Source of the DNA: an uncultured Campylobacter sp.
GTDB lineage: Bacteria > Campylobacterota > Campylobacteria > Campylobacterales > Campylobacteraceae
Assembly: GCF_938018035.1 (NCBI RefSeq)
Contig: NZ_CALIJF010000150.1
Span: forward strand, 1 to 38,744
Length of the DNA: 38,744 bases
Direction of reading: 5' to 3'
Shown: positions 14,903 through 22,863 of the stretch, piece after piece
Numbering within the stretch: the first letter of the stretch is position 1
Layout: each line of letters opens with the position of its first letter
Notes under the pieces: model-generated
Told to the model about the DNA's origin: nothing
The model's input: only the letters and a program-made list of their open reading frames with translations
Database searches by the model: none
Position numbers and translations under genes: made by a program

Positions 14903-16024
14903 ATGGGTAGAAAAGAGCTTCTGGGCGGCGCAAAACGTATCGTCGTAAAAATCGGTACTTCGACGCTTACGAACGCGGACGGTTCTCTAAATGAGCGGCT
15001 TATCAAAAGTCTAGTCGCGCAAATTTGCAAGCTAAAAGATGCGGGCTTTTGCGTGGCTTTGGTAAGCTCGGGCGCCGTGGGCGCGGGCATGGGGCTGCTA
15101 GGTATCGCGCAAAGACCTAAAATTTTAAGCCGCAAGCAGGCTCTAGCGGCGGTCGGACAGGTCGCGCTGATGCATCTTTACGAGCGGCTGTTTTGGGCGC
15201 ATGACCGCATTATCGCGCAGCTGCTGTTAAGCCGCGGCGATTTTAGCGACAGGGCGCGCTATCTTAGCGTGCGAAACGTCTGCGCGGAGCTACTCTCGCG
15301 CGGCATCGTGCCGATAATAAACGAAAACGATCCCGTCGTAGCAGATGAACTGAAAGTGGGCGACAACGACACGCTAAGTGCGCTAGTAGCGGGGCTAATC
15401 GATGCTGATCTGCTCGTGATTTTAAGCGATATCGACGGGCTGTACGACAAAAATCCGAGCGAGCACGCGGACGCAAAACTTTTAAGCTTTATCGAAAAAA
15501 TCGACGAGCACGTCGTCAAAATGGCAGGCGGCGAGGGCAGTAAATTCGGCACGGGCGGCATGGCGACCAAGATCGCGGCGGCGCAAATGGCAAATCAGAT
15601 CGGCACTAGCCTGATCATCGCAAACGGGCGTACGGACGGAATTTTGCTTAAGATAGCGGCGGGCGATGAGGTCGGCACTCTCTTTAGCACGGGCGCGGCG
15701 CGGCTTAGCTCGCGTAAATACTGGCTCGCATACGGCGCGATTAGCAAAGGCGCGGTGATTATCGACGCGGGGGCGGCAGAGGCGATAAAATCGGGCAAAA
15801 GCCTGCTTGCGGTCGGGATTGCCGAGGTGCGCGGCGAGTTTGAGCGCGGCGAGATCGTAAACGTCTGCGCGACTGACGGCAAGCTGCTGGCGCACGGCAT
15901 TAGCAACTATTCAAGCTGCGAGCTTGCGCGCATAGCGGGCGCAAAAAGCGATGAGATAGAGCATGCTTTAGGCTACAAAAGCGACGATGACGCGATCCAC
16001 GCGGATAATATCGCGCTGCAATGA
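14903..16024 (+). CDS. proB: Glutamate 5-kinase
   Basis: 373 residues: an amino-acid-kinase domain (about 8-255) and a C-terminal PUA domain (about 270-365). It phosphorylates glutamate to gamma-glutamyl phosphate, the first step of proline synthesis. Visible motifs are VVKIGTSTLTN near residue 14, LVSSGAVGAG near 53, NENDPV near 140, and SKFGTGGMATKIAAA near 213-227. The length is standard for the PUA-containing form. It has its own promoter. ProA, the next enzyme, is encoded 408 bases downstream, separated by a small secreted protein gene. Confidence 0.97.
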   Translation: MGRKELLGGAKRIVVKIGTSTLTNADGSLNERLIKSLVAQICKLKDAGFCVALVSSGAVGAGMGLLGIAQRPKILSRKQALAAVGQVALMHLYERLFWAHDRIIAQLLLSRGDFSDRARYLSVRNVCAELLSRGIVPIINENDPVVADELKVGDNDTLSALVAGLIDADLLVILSDIDGLYDKNPSEHADAKLLSFIEKIDEHVVKMAGGEGSKFGTGGMATKIAAAQMANQIGTSLIIANGRTDGILLKIAAGDEVGTLFSTGAARLSSRKYWLAYGAISKGAVIIDAGAAEAIKSGKSLLAVGIAEVRGEFERGEIVNVCATDGKLLAHGISNYSSCELARIAGAKSDEIEHALGYKSDDDAIHADNIALQ

Positions 16025-16070
16025 AATTTTAGCCGTGTTCGCGCGTTTAAATTTTAAACGGAGGGCGTAG

Positions 16071-16226
16071 ATGAAAAAGATTATGTTTTTTGCGCTACTT
16101 TTGACGGGCGCGGCGTGGACGGCAAAATTTGACGAACCGGACGCCGATAAAAACGGCGAGCTAGACGTTTTTGAACTGCGCGGATATGAGCCGGCGGATT
16201 ACGTAAAAGCGCTATGCGCGAATTGA
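16071..16226 (+). CDS. Small secreted EF-hand-like protein (51 residues)
   Basis: A short gene between proB and proA. GGAGGGCGTAG provides a strong ribosome binding site for ATG 16071. The product starts with a signal peptide (MKKIMFFALLLTGAAWTA) and the mature part of about 33 residues contains DADKNGELDVFE, a perfect EF-hand calcium loop with acidic or oxygen ligands at positions 1, 3, 5, 9 and 12 and Gly at 6. A single cysteine lies near the C-terminus (ALCAN). A lone EF-hand loop in so small a periplasmic protein would need to dimerise or bind weakly. No homologue is recalled. Ribosome site, signal and motif together argue that it is real. Confidence 0.7.
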   Translation: MKKIMFFALLLTGAAWTAKFDEPDADKNGELDVFELRGYEPADYVKALCAN

Positions 16227-16432
16227 AATGAGAAGGTTGGGCGTAATGCCTGGCGAGTAAGCGAAATTTTGACGCAAGAAAATCCGAAATAAAATGGCCC
16301 AAAGCGCGCTAAATTTAAGCCGTCGTGCGCGGATAAAAATAAGACGCACTGGAATTTTAGACGCGATAGAAGCGACGCTCGCGGCATTTTTATACGCAGC
16401 ATGCGATTTGATTTATAGATTAAGGAGCGAAA

Positions 16433-17692
16433 ATGAACGAAATTTTAGATATCTGTAAGCGCGCAAAGGCCGCTTGCGGCGAGCTTTTGAGACTTGGTAG
16501 CAAAGCTAAATTTGAAATTTTAAACGCCGTGGCGGATGAGCTGCTCGCACAAAAGGACGCGATAAAAGCGACAAACGCCAAAGACCTTACAAACGGCGAG
16601 AGATCAGGCTTGAACGCAGCGCTGCTAGACCGTCTAAGGCTAACCGACGCCCGTATCGAGGCGATGGCGCAGGGCGTGCGCGAAGTGGCGGGATTTGCAG
16701 AGGTCGTGGGCGAAAATCTAGGCGGCTGGAGCCATCCAAACGGCATGCAAATCAGCCGCGTGCGCGTGCCGCTGGGGGTGCTCGGTATCATCTACGAGAG
16801 CCGCCCAAACGTCAGCATCGACGCGGCGGCTTTGGCGCTAAAAAGCGGCAACGCGGCGATCCTGCGAGGCAGTGCTAGCGCGCTAAATTCGAACATCTTT
16901 TTAGTAAATTTATTTAACGAAGCCGGGGCGAAATTTGGCTTACCGACGGGTGCAGTGCAGCTCGTGGAGAGCGCCGAACGCGAAGTAGTGGCGAAAATGG
17001 CGAAAATGAGCGAGTATATCGACGTTTTGATACCGCGCGGCGGCAAGAGCTTAAAAGATTTTATCGCGCAAAACGCGACCGTGCCGATCATCATGACGGG
17101 CGCGGGGGTGTGTCACATCTTCGTCGATGAAAGCGCAAATTTAAGCGAGGCCGCAAAGATAATCAAAAACGCCAAAACCCAGCGCCCTAGCGTCTGCAAC
17201 GCCGTAGAGTGCGTGCTTTTGCATGAGCGCGTGGCGGGCGAAATTTTGCCTGAGCTTGTGCGCGAAATGCCAGAGGTCGAGTTTCGCGTGAGTTCGGAGC
17301 TTTTTAATGCGTGCGAGTCGGAGTTGCGAGGCGCAAAAAACGTCAAAACGGCTAGCGAGAGCGACTTTGGCGCCGAGTTTTTGGATCTCGTGCTAGCTGT
17401 GCGTGCCGTGCGGGATACGCAGGAGGCGATTAGCTTTATAAATGCGCATTCTAGCGGCCATTCAGACGCGATTTTAAGCGCCGATTACGCAAACATCGAG
17501 CGGTTTTTAAACGAAGTCGGCAGCGCGATCGTCTACGCCAATGCCTCGACGCGCTTTAGCGACGGCAGCGAGTTTGGATTCGGCGGCGAGATCGGCATCA
17601 GCACGCAAAAGCTGCACGCCAGAGGGCCGATGGGGGTGAGGGAGCTCACGACCTATAAATACGTCGTCCGCGGAGGCGGGCAAATTCGTTAG
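16433..17692 (+). CDS. proA: Gamma-glutamyl phosphate reductase
   Basis: 419 residues of the aldehyde-dehydrogenase superfamily; it reduces gamma-glutamyl phosphate with NADPH to glutamate semialdehyde, the second step of proline synthesis. Family stretches include RVPLGVLGIIYESRPNVSID near residues 105-125, DVLIPRGGKSL near 197, and the catalytic cysteine in RPSVCNAVECVL near residue 255. The end FGFGGEIGISTQKLHARGPM is characteristic. AAGGAGCGAAA lies before the ATG. A strong hairpin follows the stop. Confidence 0.97.
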   Translation: MNEILDICKRAKAACGELLRLGSKAKFEILNAVADELLAQKDAIKATNAKDLTNGERSGLNAALLDRLRLTDARIEAMAQGVREVAGFAEVVGENLGGWSHPNGMQISRVRVPLGVLGIIYESRPNVSIDAAALALKSGNAAILRGSASALNSNIFLVNLFNEAGAKFGLPTGAVQLVESAEREVVAKMAKMSEYIDVLIPRGGKSLKDFIAQNATVPIIMTGAGVCHIFVDESANLSEAAKIIKNAKTQRPSVCNAVECVLLHERVAGEILPELVREMPEVEFRVSSELFNACESELRGAKNVKTASESDFGAEFLDLVLAVRAVRDTQEAISFINAHSSGHSDAILSADYANIERFLNEVGSAIVYANASTRFSDGSEFGFGGEIGISTQKLHARGPMGVRELTTYKYVVRGGGQIR

Positions 17693-17721
17693 CGGCTCGT
17701 CTTTTTCAAAAGGATCATCTT

Positions 17722-17762
17722 GCGAGCGCTTTTGAGAGAAATTTTGCTTCTCTTGCGCTCGC
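17722..17762 (+). terminator. Hairpin after proA
   Basis: GCGAGCGC and GCGCTCGC form an exact 8-base stem 29 bases after the proA stop, extended inward by GAGAG/CTCTT pairing around an AAATTTTG loop. No T-tract follows at once; the repeat that follows supplies one. Confidence 0.5.
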
Positions 17763-17777
17763 AACTGCAAGCAGAAG

Positions 17778-17879
17778 TCTAGCTTGCGCAAAATTTTAGC
17801 TTCTAACTCAAAAAATCACCTCGAAATACTTGCAAATTTTATTTTATATCGCAGGCTGAATTCCTTCTGTGATACTTTT
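17778..17879 (+). repeat. Dispersed intergenic repeat, copy 2
   Basis: Second copy of the element at 13331-13453. It has the same TCTAGC(T/C)TGCGCAAAATTTT start, the same CCTCGAAATACTTGCAAAT core, and the terminal stem TATCGCAG (17847-17854) / CTGTGATA (17867-17874) followed by TTTT. One stem base has changed but still allows G-U pairing, so the RNA fold is conserved. Both copies lie just after a plus-strand gene and its own hairpin. Confidence 0.6.
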
Positions 17880-18023
17880 ACCTAATAAACTTGAAATTTT
17901 ATAAATCACCTCTGTCAAAATTTTAAAAATATATGACGCTAAAGTTTTGTCATGCAGGCGAAATTTTGTATCACATCTTACTAAAATTTAAAATTTTTAA
18001 TAAAAATTATATATTCCGCACGA

Positions 18024-18029
18024 TATAAT
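18024..18029 (+). promoter_or_regulatory. -10 box of the amino-acid importer operon
   Basis: CGCACGATATAATCGCGC contains TATAAT 50 bases before the ATG of the first binding protein. Confidence 0.6.
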
Positions 18030-18078
18030 CGCGCATCTGCTCGCAGCGCGAGCGATAGCTAAATTTCAAGGAGATTCA

Positions 18079-18822
18079 ATGAAAATATTTAAAGCCCTGC
18101 TCGCAACAGCGCTGATCACCGCCACCCTAAGCGCTAAGACGCTCAAAGAGGGCACGCTCGTAATAGCCACAGAGGGGACTTACTCGCCGTATTCTTTCTA
18201 TGACGAGAAAAATAATCTTACCGGCTTTGATGTCGATATCGCTCGCGCACTAGCAAAAGAGCTAGGGCTAAAGGCGGAATTTTTAACCGCGCCGTGGGAT
18301 GCGATGCTCGCGGCATTTGACGCAGGCAAAGCGGACATAGCGATGAATCAAGTAAGCATCACGCAGGAGCGCAAGAAAAAATATAATTTCAGCGAGCCTT
18401 ATACCGTGGCTTATGCTGCGCTAGTAGTGCGAGCTGATAACGAGGAGATTAAGAGTTTTGCGGATCTTAAAAGCAAAAAAAGCGTCCACTCCGCTACCAG
18501 TAACTGGGCAGACATGGCACGCAGCTACGGCGCCGAGATCGTTACAGCAGACGGATTTAGCAAGGGCGTGGAGCTCATAATAGCTCGTCGCGCAGACGCT
18601 ACGATCAACGACAATATCACATTTTTCGACTATATGAAGCAGCGCCCAAACGCCCCGCTAAAGATCGCAGCTCAAGGCAATGAGCCGATCTATTCCGCCG
18701 TGCTGCTTAAAAAGGACGACGAGCTGACTGCGCAGATAAATTCCGCGCTAAAATCGCTAAAGCAAAAAGGCGTGCTGAAAGAAATTTCACTTAAATATTT
18801 CGGCAAAGACATTACGGAGTAA
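18079..18822 (+). CDS. Amino-acid (cystine-type) ABC transporter binding protein, paralogue 1
   Basis: 247 residues: signal peptide ending near ATLSA (about residue 19), then a family-3 solute-binding fold. VIATEGTYSPYSFYD, GFDVDIARALAKELG and NQVSITQERKKKYNFSEPYTV match the cystine/polar-amino-acid group typified by E. coli FliY (TcyJ). It captures the ligand in the periplasm for the permease and ATPase encoded downstream. AAGGAGATTCA precedes the ATG. It is followed after 93 bases by a clearly paralogous gene. Cystine is the best guess from family resemblance and from the PLP lyase downstream, but another amino acid remains possible. Confidence 0.9.
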   Translation: MKIFKALLATALITATLSAKTLKEGTLVIATEGTYSPYSFYDEKNNLTGFDVDIARALAKELGLKAEFLTAPWDAMLAAFDAGKADIAMNQVSITQERKKKYNFSEPYTVAYAALVVRADNEEIKSFADLKSKKSVHSATSNWADMARSYGAEIVTADGFSKGVELIIARRADATINDNITFFDYMKQRPNAPLKIAAQGNEPIYSAVLLKKDDELTAQINSALKSLKQKGVLKEISLKYFGKDITE

Positions 18823-18915
18823 ATTTTACGACCGCTTAGTTGAAGCGTGGAATTTTAAACTTAGCTGAGTGGAATTTTGCATTTTAAATTTCGCTCATAA
18901 AATTTTGGAGGAATT

Positions 18916-19665
18916 ATGAAAAATTTAATAAAAACTTTGCTTGCGTGCGCGCTTTTAATATGCGGCGCAAACGCTAAAACGCTACGCGAAGGTACGCTTA
19001 AAGTAGCTACTGAAGGCACCTTTTCGCCATTTTCGTATTATAACGACAAAAATGAGCTCGTAGGATACGACGTAGATGTCGCGCGCGCAGTCGCCGAAAA
19101 GCTTGGTCTAAAAATAGAATTTCTAACCGCGCCTTGGGATGCGATGCTTGCAGCATTTGATGCAGGCAAGGCAGACGCTGTATTTAATCAAGTAAGCATC
19201 ACTGATGAGCGCAAGAAAAAATATGAGTATTCTGTGCCCTACACCGTCGTTTACGGAGCTATCATCGTGCATAAAGATAACAACGACATTAAAAGCTTCG
19301 AGGATTTAAAAGGCAAGAAAAATGCGGACTCCGCTACCAGCAACTGGGCGCAAGTCGCTAAAAAATACGGCGCGCAAAACGTAACCGTCGATAGTTTTGC
19401 TAAAAGTATGGAGCTGCTGATCGCTCGCCGCGTAGATACCGTCGTGCGCGACAATACCGTATTTTACGACTTTTTAAAACAACGCCCGGGCGCTCCGATT
19501 AAGATCGCTACAAAGCTAAAAGACGTCGATTATAGCGCCGCAATAGTTCAAAAGGGCAATAAAGAGCTCGCAGATCAAATCAGCAAAGCCTTAAACGAAC
19601 TCAAAGCCGAAGGCAAGCTAAAAGAAATTTCACTTAAATATTTCGGCAAAGATGTGAGTGAATGA
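18916..19665 (+). CDS. Amino-acid (cystine-type) ABC transporter binding protein, paralogue 2
   Basis: 249 residues: signal peptide ending GANA (about residue 20) and the same fold as paralogue 1. The two share APWDAMLAAFDAGKAD and LKEISLKYFGKD, showing tandem duplication. They differ at ligand-loop positions: NQVSITDERKKKYEYSVPYT here, and DTVVRDNTVFYD where paralogue 1 has DATINDNITFFD. Two binding proteins feeding one permease usually widen the substrate range. GGAGGAATT precedes the ATG. Its TGA overlaps the permease start by four bases, so this copy is the one translationally tied to the transporter. Confidence 0.9.
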   Translation: MKNLIKTLLACALLICGANAKTLREGTLKVATEGTFSPFSYYNDKNELVGYDVDVARAVAEKLGLKIEFLTAPWDAMLAAFDAGKADAVFNQVSITDERKKKYEYSVPYTVVYGAIIVHKDNNDIKSFEDLKGKKNADSATSNWAQVAKKYGAQNVTVDSFAKSMELLIARRVDTVVRDNTVFYDFLKQRPGAPIKIATKLKDVDYSAAIVQKGNKELADQISKALNELKAEGKLKEISLKYFGKDVSE

Positions 19666-20330
19666 ACGAAACAAGCAGAATTTTAGAGCTTGTTAGCAGC
19701 TCGCTAGAGCCGATGGCGCTAGCCCTGCTGCAAGTTACGATCCCGCTTACGATAATCTCATTTCTACTAGGGCTTGTGCTTGCGGTGCTGACGGCGGTCG
19801 CACGCATCGCAAATTTTAAAATTTTAAAGCAGCTAAGCGAAATTTATATTTGGATTTTTCGCGGCACTCCGCTTTTGGTGCAGCTTTTTATCGTCTATTT
19901 CGGGCTTCCAATCATCGGGATCACACTTGATGTTTGGGCTGCTGCGATCATTACCTTTAGCCTAAATATCGGAGCTTACGCTTCAGAAGCGGTACGAGCT
20001 GCGATCCTATCGGTACCAAAGGGGCAGTGGGAAGCAGCTACCTCACTAGGCATGAGCTACGCTCAAATTCTGCGCCGCATTATCGCTCCGCAAGCAGCAC
20101 GCATATCGCTACCGCCGCTATCAAATATATTTATCTCTACGCTTAAAGACACTTCGCTCGTAGCCTCGATTACGATGGTCGATATGTTTATGGTCGCTCA
20201 ACGTATCGCTGCACGGGCATTCGATCCGCTTACGTTATACGTACTGGCGGCGCTATTTTATCTAGCAGTCTGCACCCTTCTTACGTTCTTACAATCCAAG
20301 CTAGAGCGACGATTTTCAAGGTTCGTGTGA
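19662..20330 (+). CDS. Amino-acid ABC transporter permease
   Basis: 222 residues with five transmembrane helices and the HisM/GlnP-type permease loop EAATSLGMSYAQILRRII near residue 125, which contacts the ATPase. FRGTPLLVQLFIVYFGLP near residue 66 is a hallmark of polar-amino-acid permeases. A single permease gene implies a homodimeric channel. It is coupled at both ends by start/stop overlaps to the binding protein and the ATPase genes. Confidence 0.94.
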   Translation: MNETSRILELVSSSLEPMALALLQVTIPLTIISFLLGLVLAVLTAVARIANFKILKQLSEIYIWIFRGTPLLVQLFIVYFGLPIIGITLDVWAAAIITFSLNIGAYASEAVRAAILSVPKGQWEAATSLGMSYAQILRRIIAPQAARISLPPLSNIFISTLKDTSLVASITMVDMFMVAQRIAARAFDPLTLYVLAALFYLAVCTLLTFLQSKLERRFSRFV

Positions 20331-21064
20331 TGATAAAATTTACGAACTTAACTAAGCGCTTCGGCGATCACGTCGTGCTAAATGGGCTAAGCTTAGAATT
20401 TCGCGACGGGCAAACGACAGTGATTTTAGGAAGCTCCGGCTCTGGCAAATCCACGATGCTGCGCTGCATAAATCTGCTCGAAATTCCAAGCGGCGGCGAG
20501 CTACAGCTAGGCGAGTTTAAGATAAATTTCGATGCTCCGCATAAAACAAGCGAATATCATCCATTCCGCGCGCATACGGGCATGGTTTTTCAAAGCTTCA
20601 ATCTCTTTCCGCACCTCAACGTCTTGCAAAACGTCATCGAAGCGCCCGTGCACGTGCTAAAGCAACCACGCGAGCTTGCCGAGGCAAATGCAATGGCGCT
20701 GCTAAAAAAAGTCGGCATGGCAGATAAAGCTGGCGCATATCCGGCTCGCCTTTCCGGCGGTCAGAGCCAGCGCGTGGCGATCGCGCGGGCGCTTGCGATG
20801 CAGCCTGAGTTTTTGCTACTGGATGAGCCTACGAGCGCGCTTGATCCCGAGCTTGAGGCGCAGGTGTTAAAGACTATCGCCGAGCTTGCCGCAGAGGATC
20901 GCTCACTCATCATCGTCACGCACAATATGGGCTTTGCACGCAAGATCGCAGATAGAATTTTATTCTTAGACGGCGGAGTTATCGCATTCGACGGCGACGC
21001 AGAGGAATTCTTCGGTAGCAGCGACGAGCGCATAGCTAAATTTATCGGAGCGATGAGCTTTTAA
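20330..21064 (+). CDS. Amino-acid ABC transporter ATP-binding protein
   Basis: 244 residues of the GlnQ/TcyN type. Walker A GSSGSGKST near residue 34, Q-loop FQSFNLFPHLNVLQNV, signature LSGGQSQRVAIARAL near residue 144, Walker B LLLDEPTSALDPE and switch His in IVTHNMG are all intact. I choose ATG 20330, which overlaps the permease TGA by one base; an in-frame GTG at 20327 is the alternative. It powers the importer formed with the upstream permease and the two binding proteins. Confidence 0.95.
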   Translation: MIKFTNLTKRFGDHVVLNGLSLEFRDGQTTVILGSSGSGKSTMLRCINLLEIPSGGELQLGEFKINFDAPHKTSEYHPFRAHTGMVFQSFNLFPHLNVLQNVIEAPVHVLKQPRELAEANAMALLKKVGMADKAGAYPARLSGGQSQRVAIARALAMQPEFLLLDEPTSALDPELEAQVLKTIAELAAEDRSLIIVTHNMGFARKIADRILFLDGGVIAFDGDAEEFFGSSDERIAKFIGAMSF

Positions 21065-21089
21065 ATCCATTAAATTTCAAGGAGAAAAG

Positions 21090-22226
21090 ATGAAAGTAGA
21101 TACCCTAATCGTAAAGGGCATAGAGGCCAAGTCCAACCCCCACAACGCGGTGATTCCGCCGATATATCTAGCCAGCACCTTCGTGCAAGAAAGCCTGGAT
21201 GACTTCGGCAAATACGCCTACTCGCGCGGCGCAAATCCTACGCGCAACGCCTTCGAAGAGCTTTTTGCAAAATTTGAAGGCAGCAAATACGCCTTCGCGC
21301 TAGCCTCGGGTATGGCGGCTACGAGCGCTGCATTCGCGCTGCTTAAAAGCGGCGATCGCGTGCTGTTAAATAACAACGTCTACGGCGGCACCTATCGCTA
21401 CGTAAGCGGTATTTTTAAAAATCAAGGGATAAATTACGACTTGGTGGATGATCTAAATTTGATCACCGAAATTCCAAGCGACGTCAAAATGGTCTTCATC
21501 GAGACGCCATCAAATCCGCTTTTGCGCGTAACCGACATTGAGCGCATCAGCGAGCTCGCGCACAAAAACGGCGCGCTTGTGGTTATGGATAATACCTTTT
21601 TGACCCCATATTATCAGCGCCCGCTAGAGCACGGCGCAGACGTCGTGGTTTATAGCGCGACAAAATACATAGGCGGGCATGCCGATCTGATCGCCGGCAT
21701 CGTTACGACGAACGACGACGAGCTTGCCGCAAGAATTCAGTTTATGAAAAACACTCTGGGCGCGACGCTGTCGCCTACCGATGCGTATTCGCTAATACGC
21801 GGACTTAAAACGCTAAGCGTGCGCTTCGACCGCCAGAGCGAAAATACGCTAAAGATAATAGAATTTTTACGCAGCAATCCTGCGGTAGAGGCGGTAAATT
21901 TCGCAGGCTCGCATTCTGCGAGCGAAAAAAAGATACAAGATCGCCAAGCTAGCGGCATCGGAGCGGTTATCTCGCTGGTGCTTAAGCCGCAATACGACTA
22001 TAAAACCTTTGCGCGCAGCCTTGAGCTATTTGATCTAGCCGTGAGCCTGGGCGGCGTAGAGAGCCTGATCTGCCACCCCGCGTCGATGACGCACGAGAGC
22101 TATCCGCGCGAGCTGCAAGAGCGCATCGGCATCAGTCAAAATTTGCTGCGCCTAGCCATAGGCATCGAAAACGCGGACGATCTCATAGCAGACCTTGCCG
22201 CCGCGCTAGAAAAATCAAAAAAATAG
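21090..22226 (+). CDS. Transsulfuration PLP enzyme (cystathionine gamma-lyase/beta-lyase/gamma-synthase family)
   Basis: 378 residues of the Cys/Met-metabolism PLP family. Seen are YSRGANPTRNAFEE near residue 43, the PLP-stacking region LASGMAATSAAF, PLP-binding DNTF near residue 167, the Schiff-base lysine in YSATKYIGGH near residue 190, and C-terminal SLGGVESLICHPASMTH. The family interconverts cysteine, homocysteine and cystathionine or releases sulfide from cysteine; sequence alone does not separate lyase from synthase. It lies 25 bases after the importer ATPase with AAGGAGAAAAG upstream, so it is part of the same operon. The pairing suggests use of imported cystine or cysteine. Confidence 0.9.
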   Translation: MKVDTLIVKGIEAKSNPHNAVIPPIYLASTFVQESLDDFGKYAYSRGANPTRNAFEELFAKFEGSKYAFALASGMAATSAAFALLKSGDRVLLNNNVYGGTYRYVSGIFKNQGINYDLVDDLNLITEIPSDVKMVFIETPSNPLLRVTDIERISELAHKNGALVVMDNTFLTPYYQRPLEHGADVVVYSATKYIGGHADLIAGIVTTNDDELAARIQFMKNTLGATLSPTDAYSLIRGLKTLSVRFDRQSENTLKIIEFLRSNPAVEAVNFAGSHSASEKKIQDRQASGIGAVISLVLKPQYDYKTFARSLELFDLAVSLGGVESLICHPASMTHESYPRELQERIGISQNLLRLAIGIENADDLIADLAAALEKSKK

Positions 22227-22322
22227 GCGGCACGGAATTTACGCAAGCTCGCGGAATTTTTATGCAGGCTTGTAAAAATTTGCGCGGGCGCGCAGAATTC
22301 ATGTCAAAATTTAGTCCGAAAT

Positions 22323-22352
22323 CCTTATAGCTTCGCTCGTGAAGCTATAAGG
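22323..22352 (+). terminator. Hairpin after the importer-lyase operon
   Basis: CCTTATAGCTTC, loop GCTCGT, GAAGCTATAAGG: a perfect 12-base stem 97 bases after the lyase stop. There is no T-run on either side, so it may be a bidirectional stop between converging genes or a processing stem. Confidence 0.45.
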
Positions 22353-22490
22353 GCGCGGTCTTTACGAATCGGCGCGCATGGCGGGTTTAAAAAGACCTGC
22401 CGCCGATCATTTCATCTTACAAAAATTGCTTTTTGCAAAACCCATGTCCATTTTCTTGCGGGCTAAATTTTGTATGGATTTTCACTCGTT

Positions 22491-22525
22491 AAATTTTACG
22501 AAGCGCGCGGCTTTTCGTAAAATTT
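22491..22525. terminator. Long hairpin in the convergent region before polA's end
   Basis: AAATTTTACGAA, an 11-base G+C-rich loop, and TTCGTAAAATTT give a perfect 12-base stem whose A/T outer part places T's after the stem on both strands. A bidirectional terminator is plausible. Confidence 0.45.
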
Positions 22526-22863
22526 AAATTTAAAAATTTCGTCACTACGGCGTTGAAATGAAATTTTAATTTATACGCACGGCAAGATTTATCCAGACCT
22601 CTTGCTAAAACACATCGTTTAAATTTAATTCGGATAAATCTATCTAACCGCCGTTTGATATTGCCAAGCGGAGAGCTTAAATTTAATCAAAAATTTAAAG
22701 ACGGCGGCGATCTGTGCCGCACCACGCCAGCTGCTCGGTCTAAATTTAGCGCGATTAAATCTATCAAACGAGCAAATTTAGGCTCCGTCTTGCTCAAAAT
22801 TTAAAATTCTGCACGCCGTTTAAATTCCACTTAAATTTTAGCCGCGTTTTAAATTTAGCGTAG

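Larger units (their letters stand above)
17693..18078. other. Intergenic region between proA and the ABC importer
   Basis: 386 bases holding, in order, the proA hairpin, repeat copy 2, an A+T-rich stretch with AAATTT words, and the importer promoter (TATAAT at 18024-18029). No open frame here looks coding. Confidence 0.6.
22227..22863. other. Convergent intergenic region between the PLP lyase and polA
   Basis: 637 bases with no credible gene. It contains the two 12-base-stem hairpins and many AAATTTAA words. There are also two similar short stretches, GATAAATCTATCTAACCGCC near 22634 and GATTAAATCTATCAAACGAG near 22753, which may be decayed repeat copies. Confidence 0.5.

Noticed and set aside
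18916..18990. Lipoprotein signal (LLAC) in the second binding protein
   Set aside because: The cysteine would be at residue 11, leaving too short a hydrophobic region; a normal signal peptide ending GANA fits better.
22560..22860. CRISPR-like repetition of AAATTTAA words
   Set aside because: Spacing is irregular and units are not conserved; this is the general A/T word bias of the genome.
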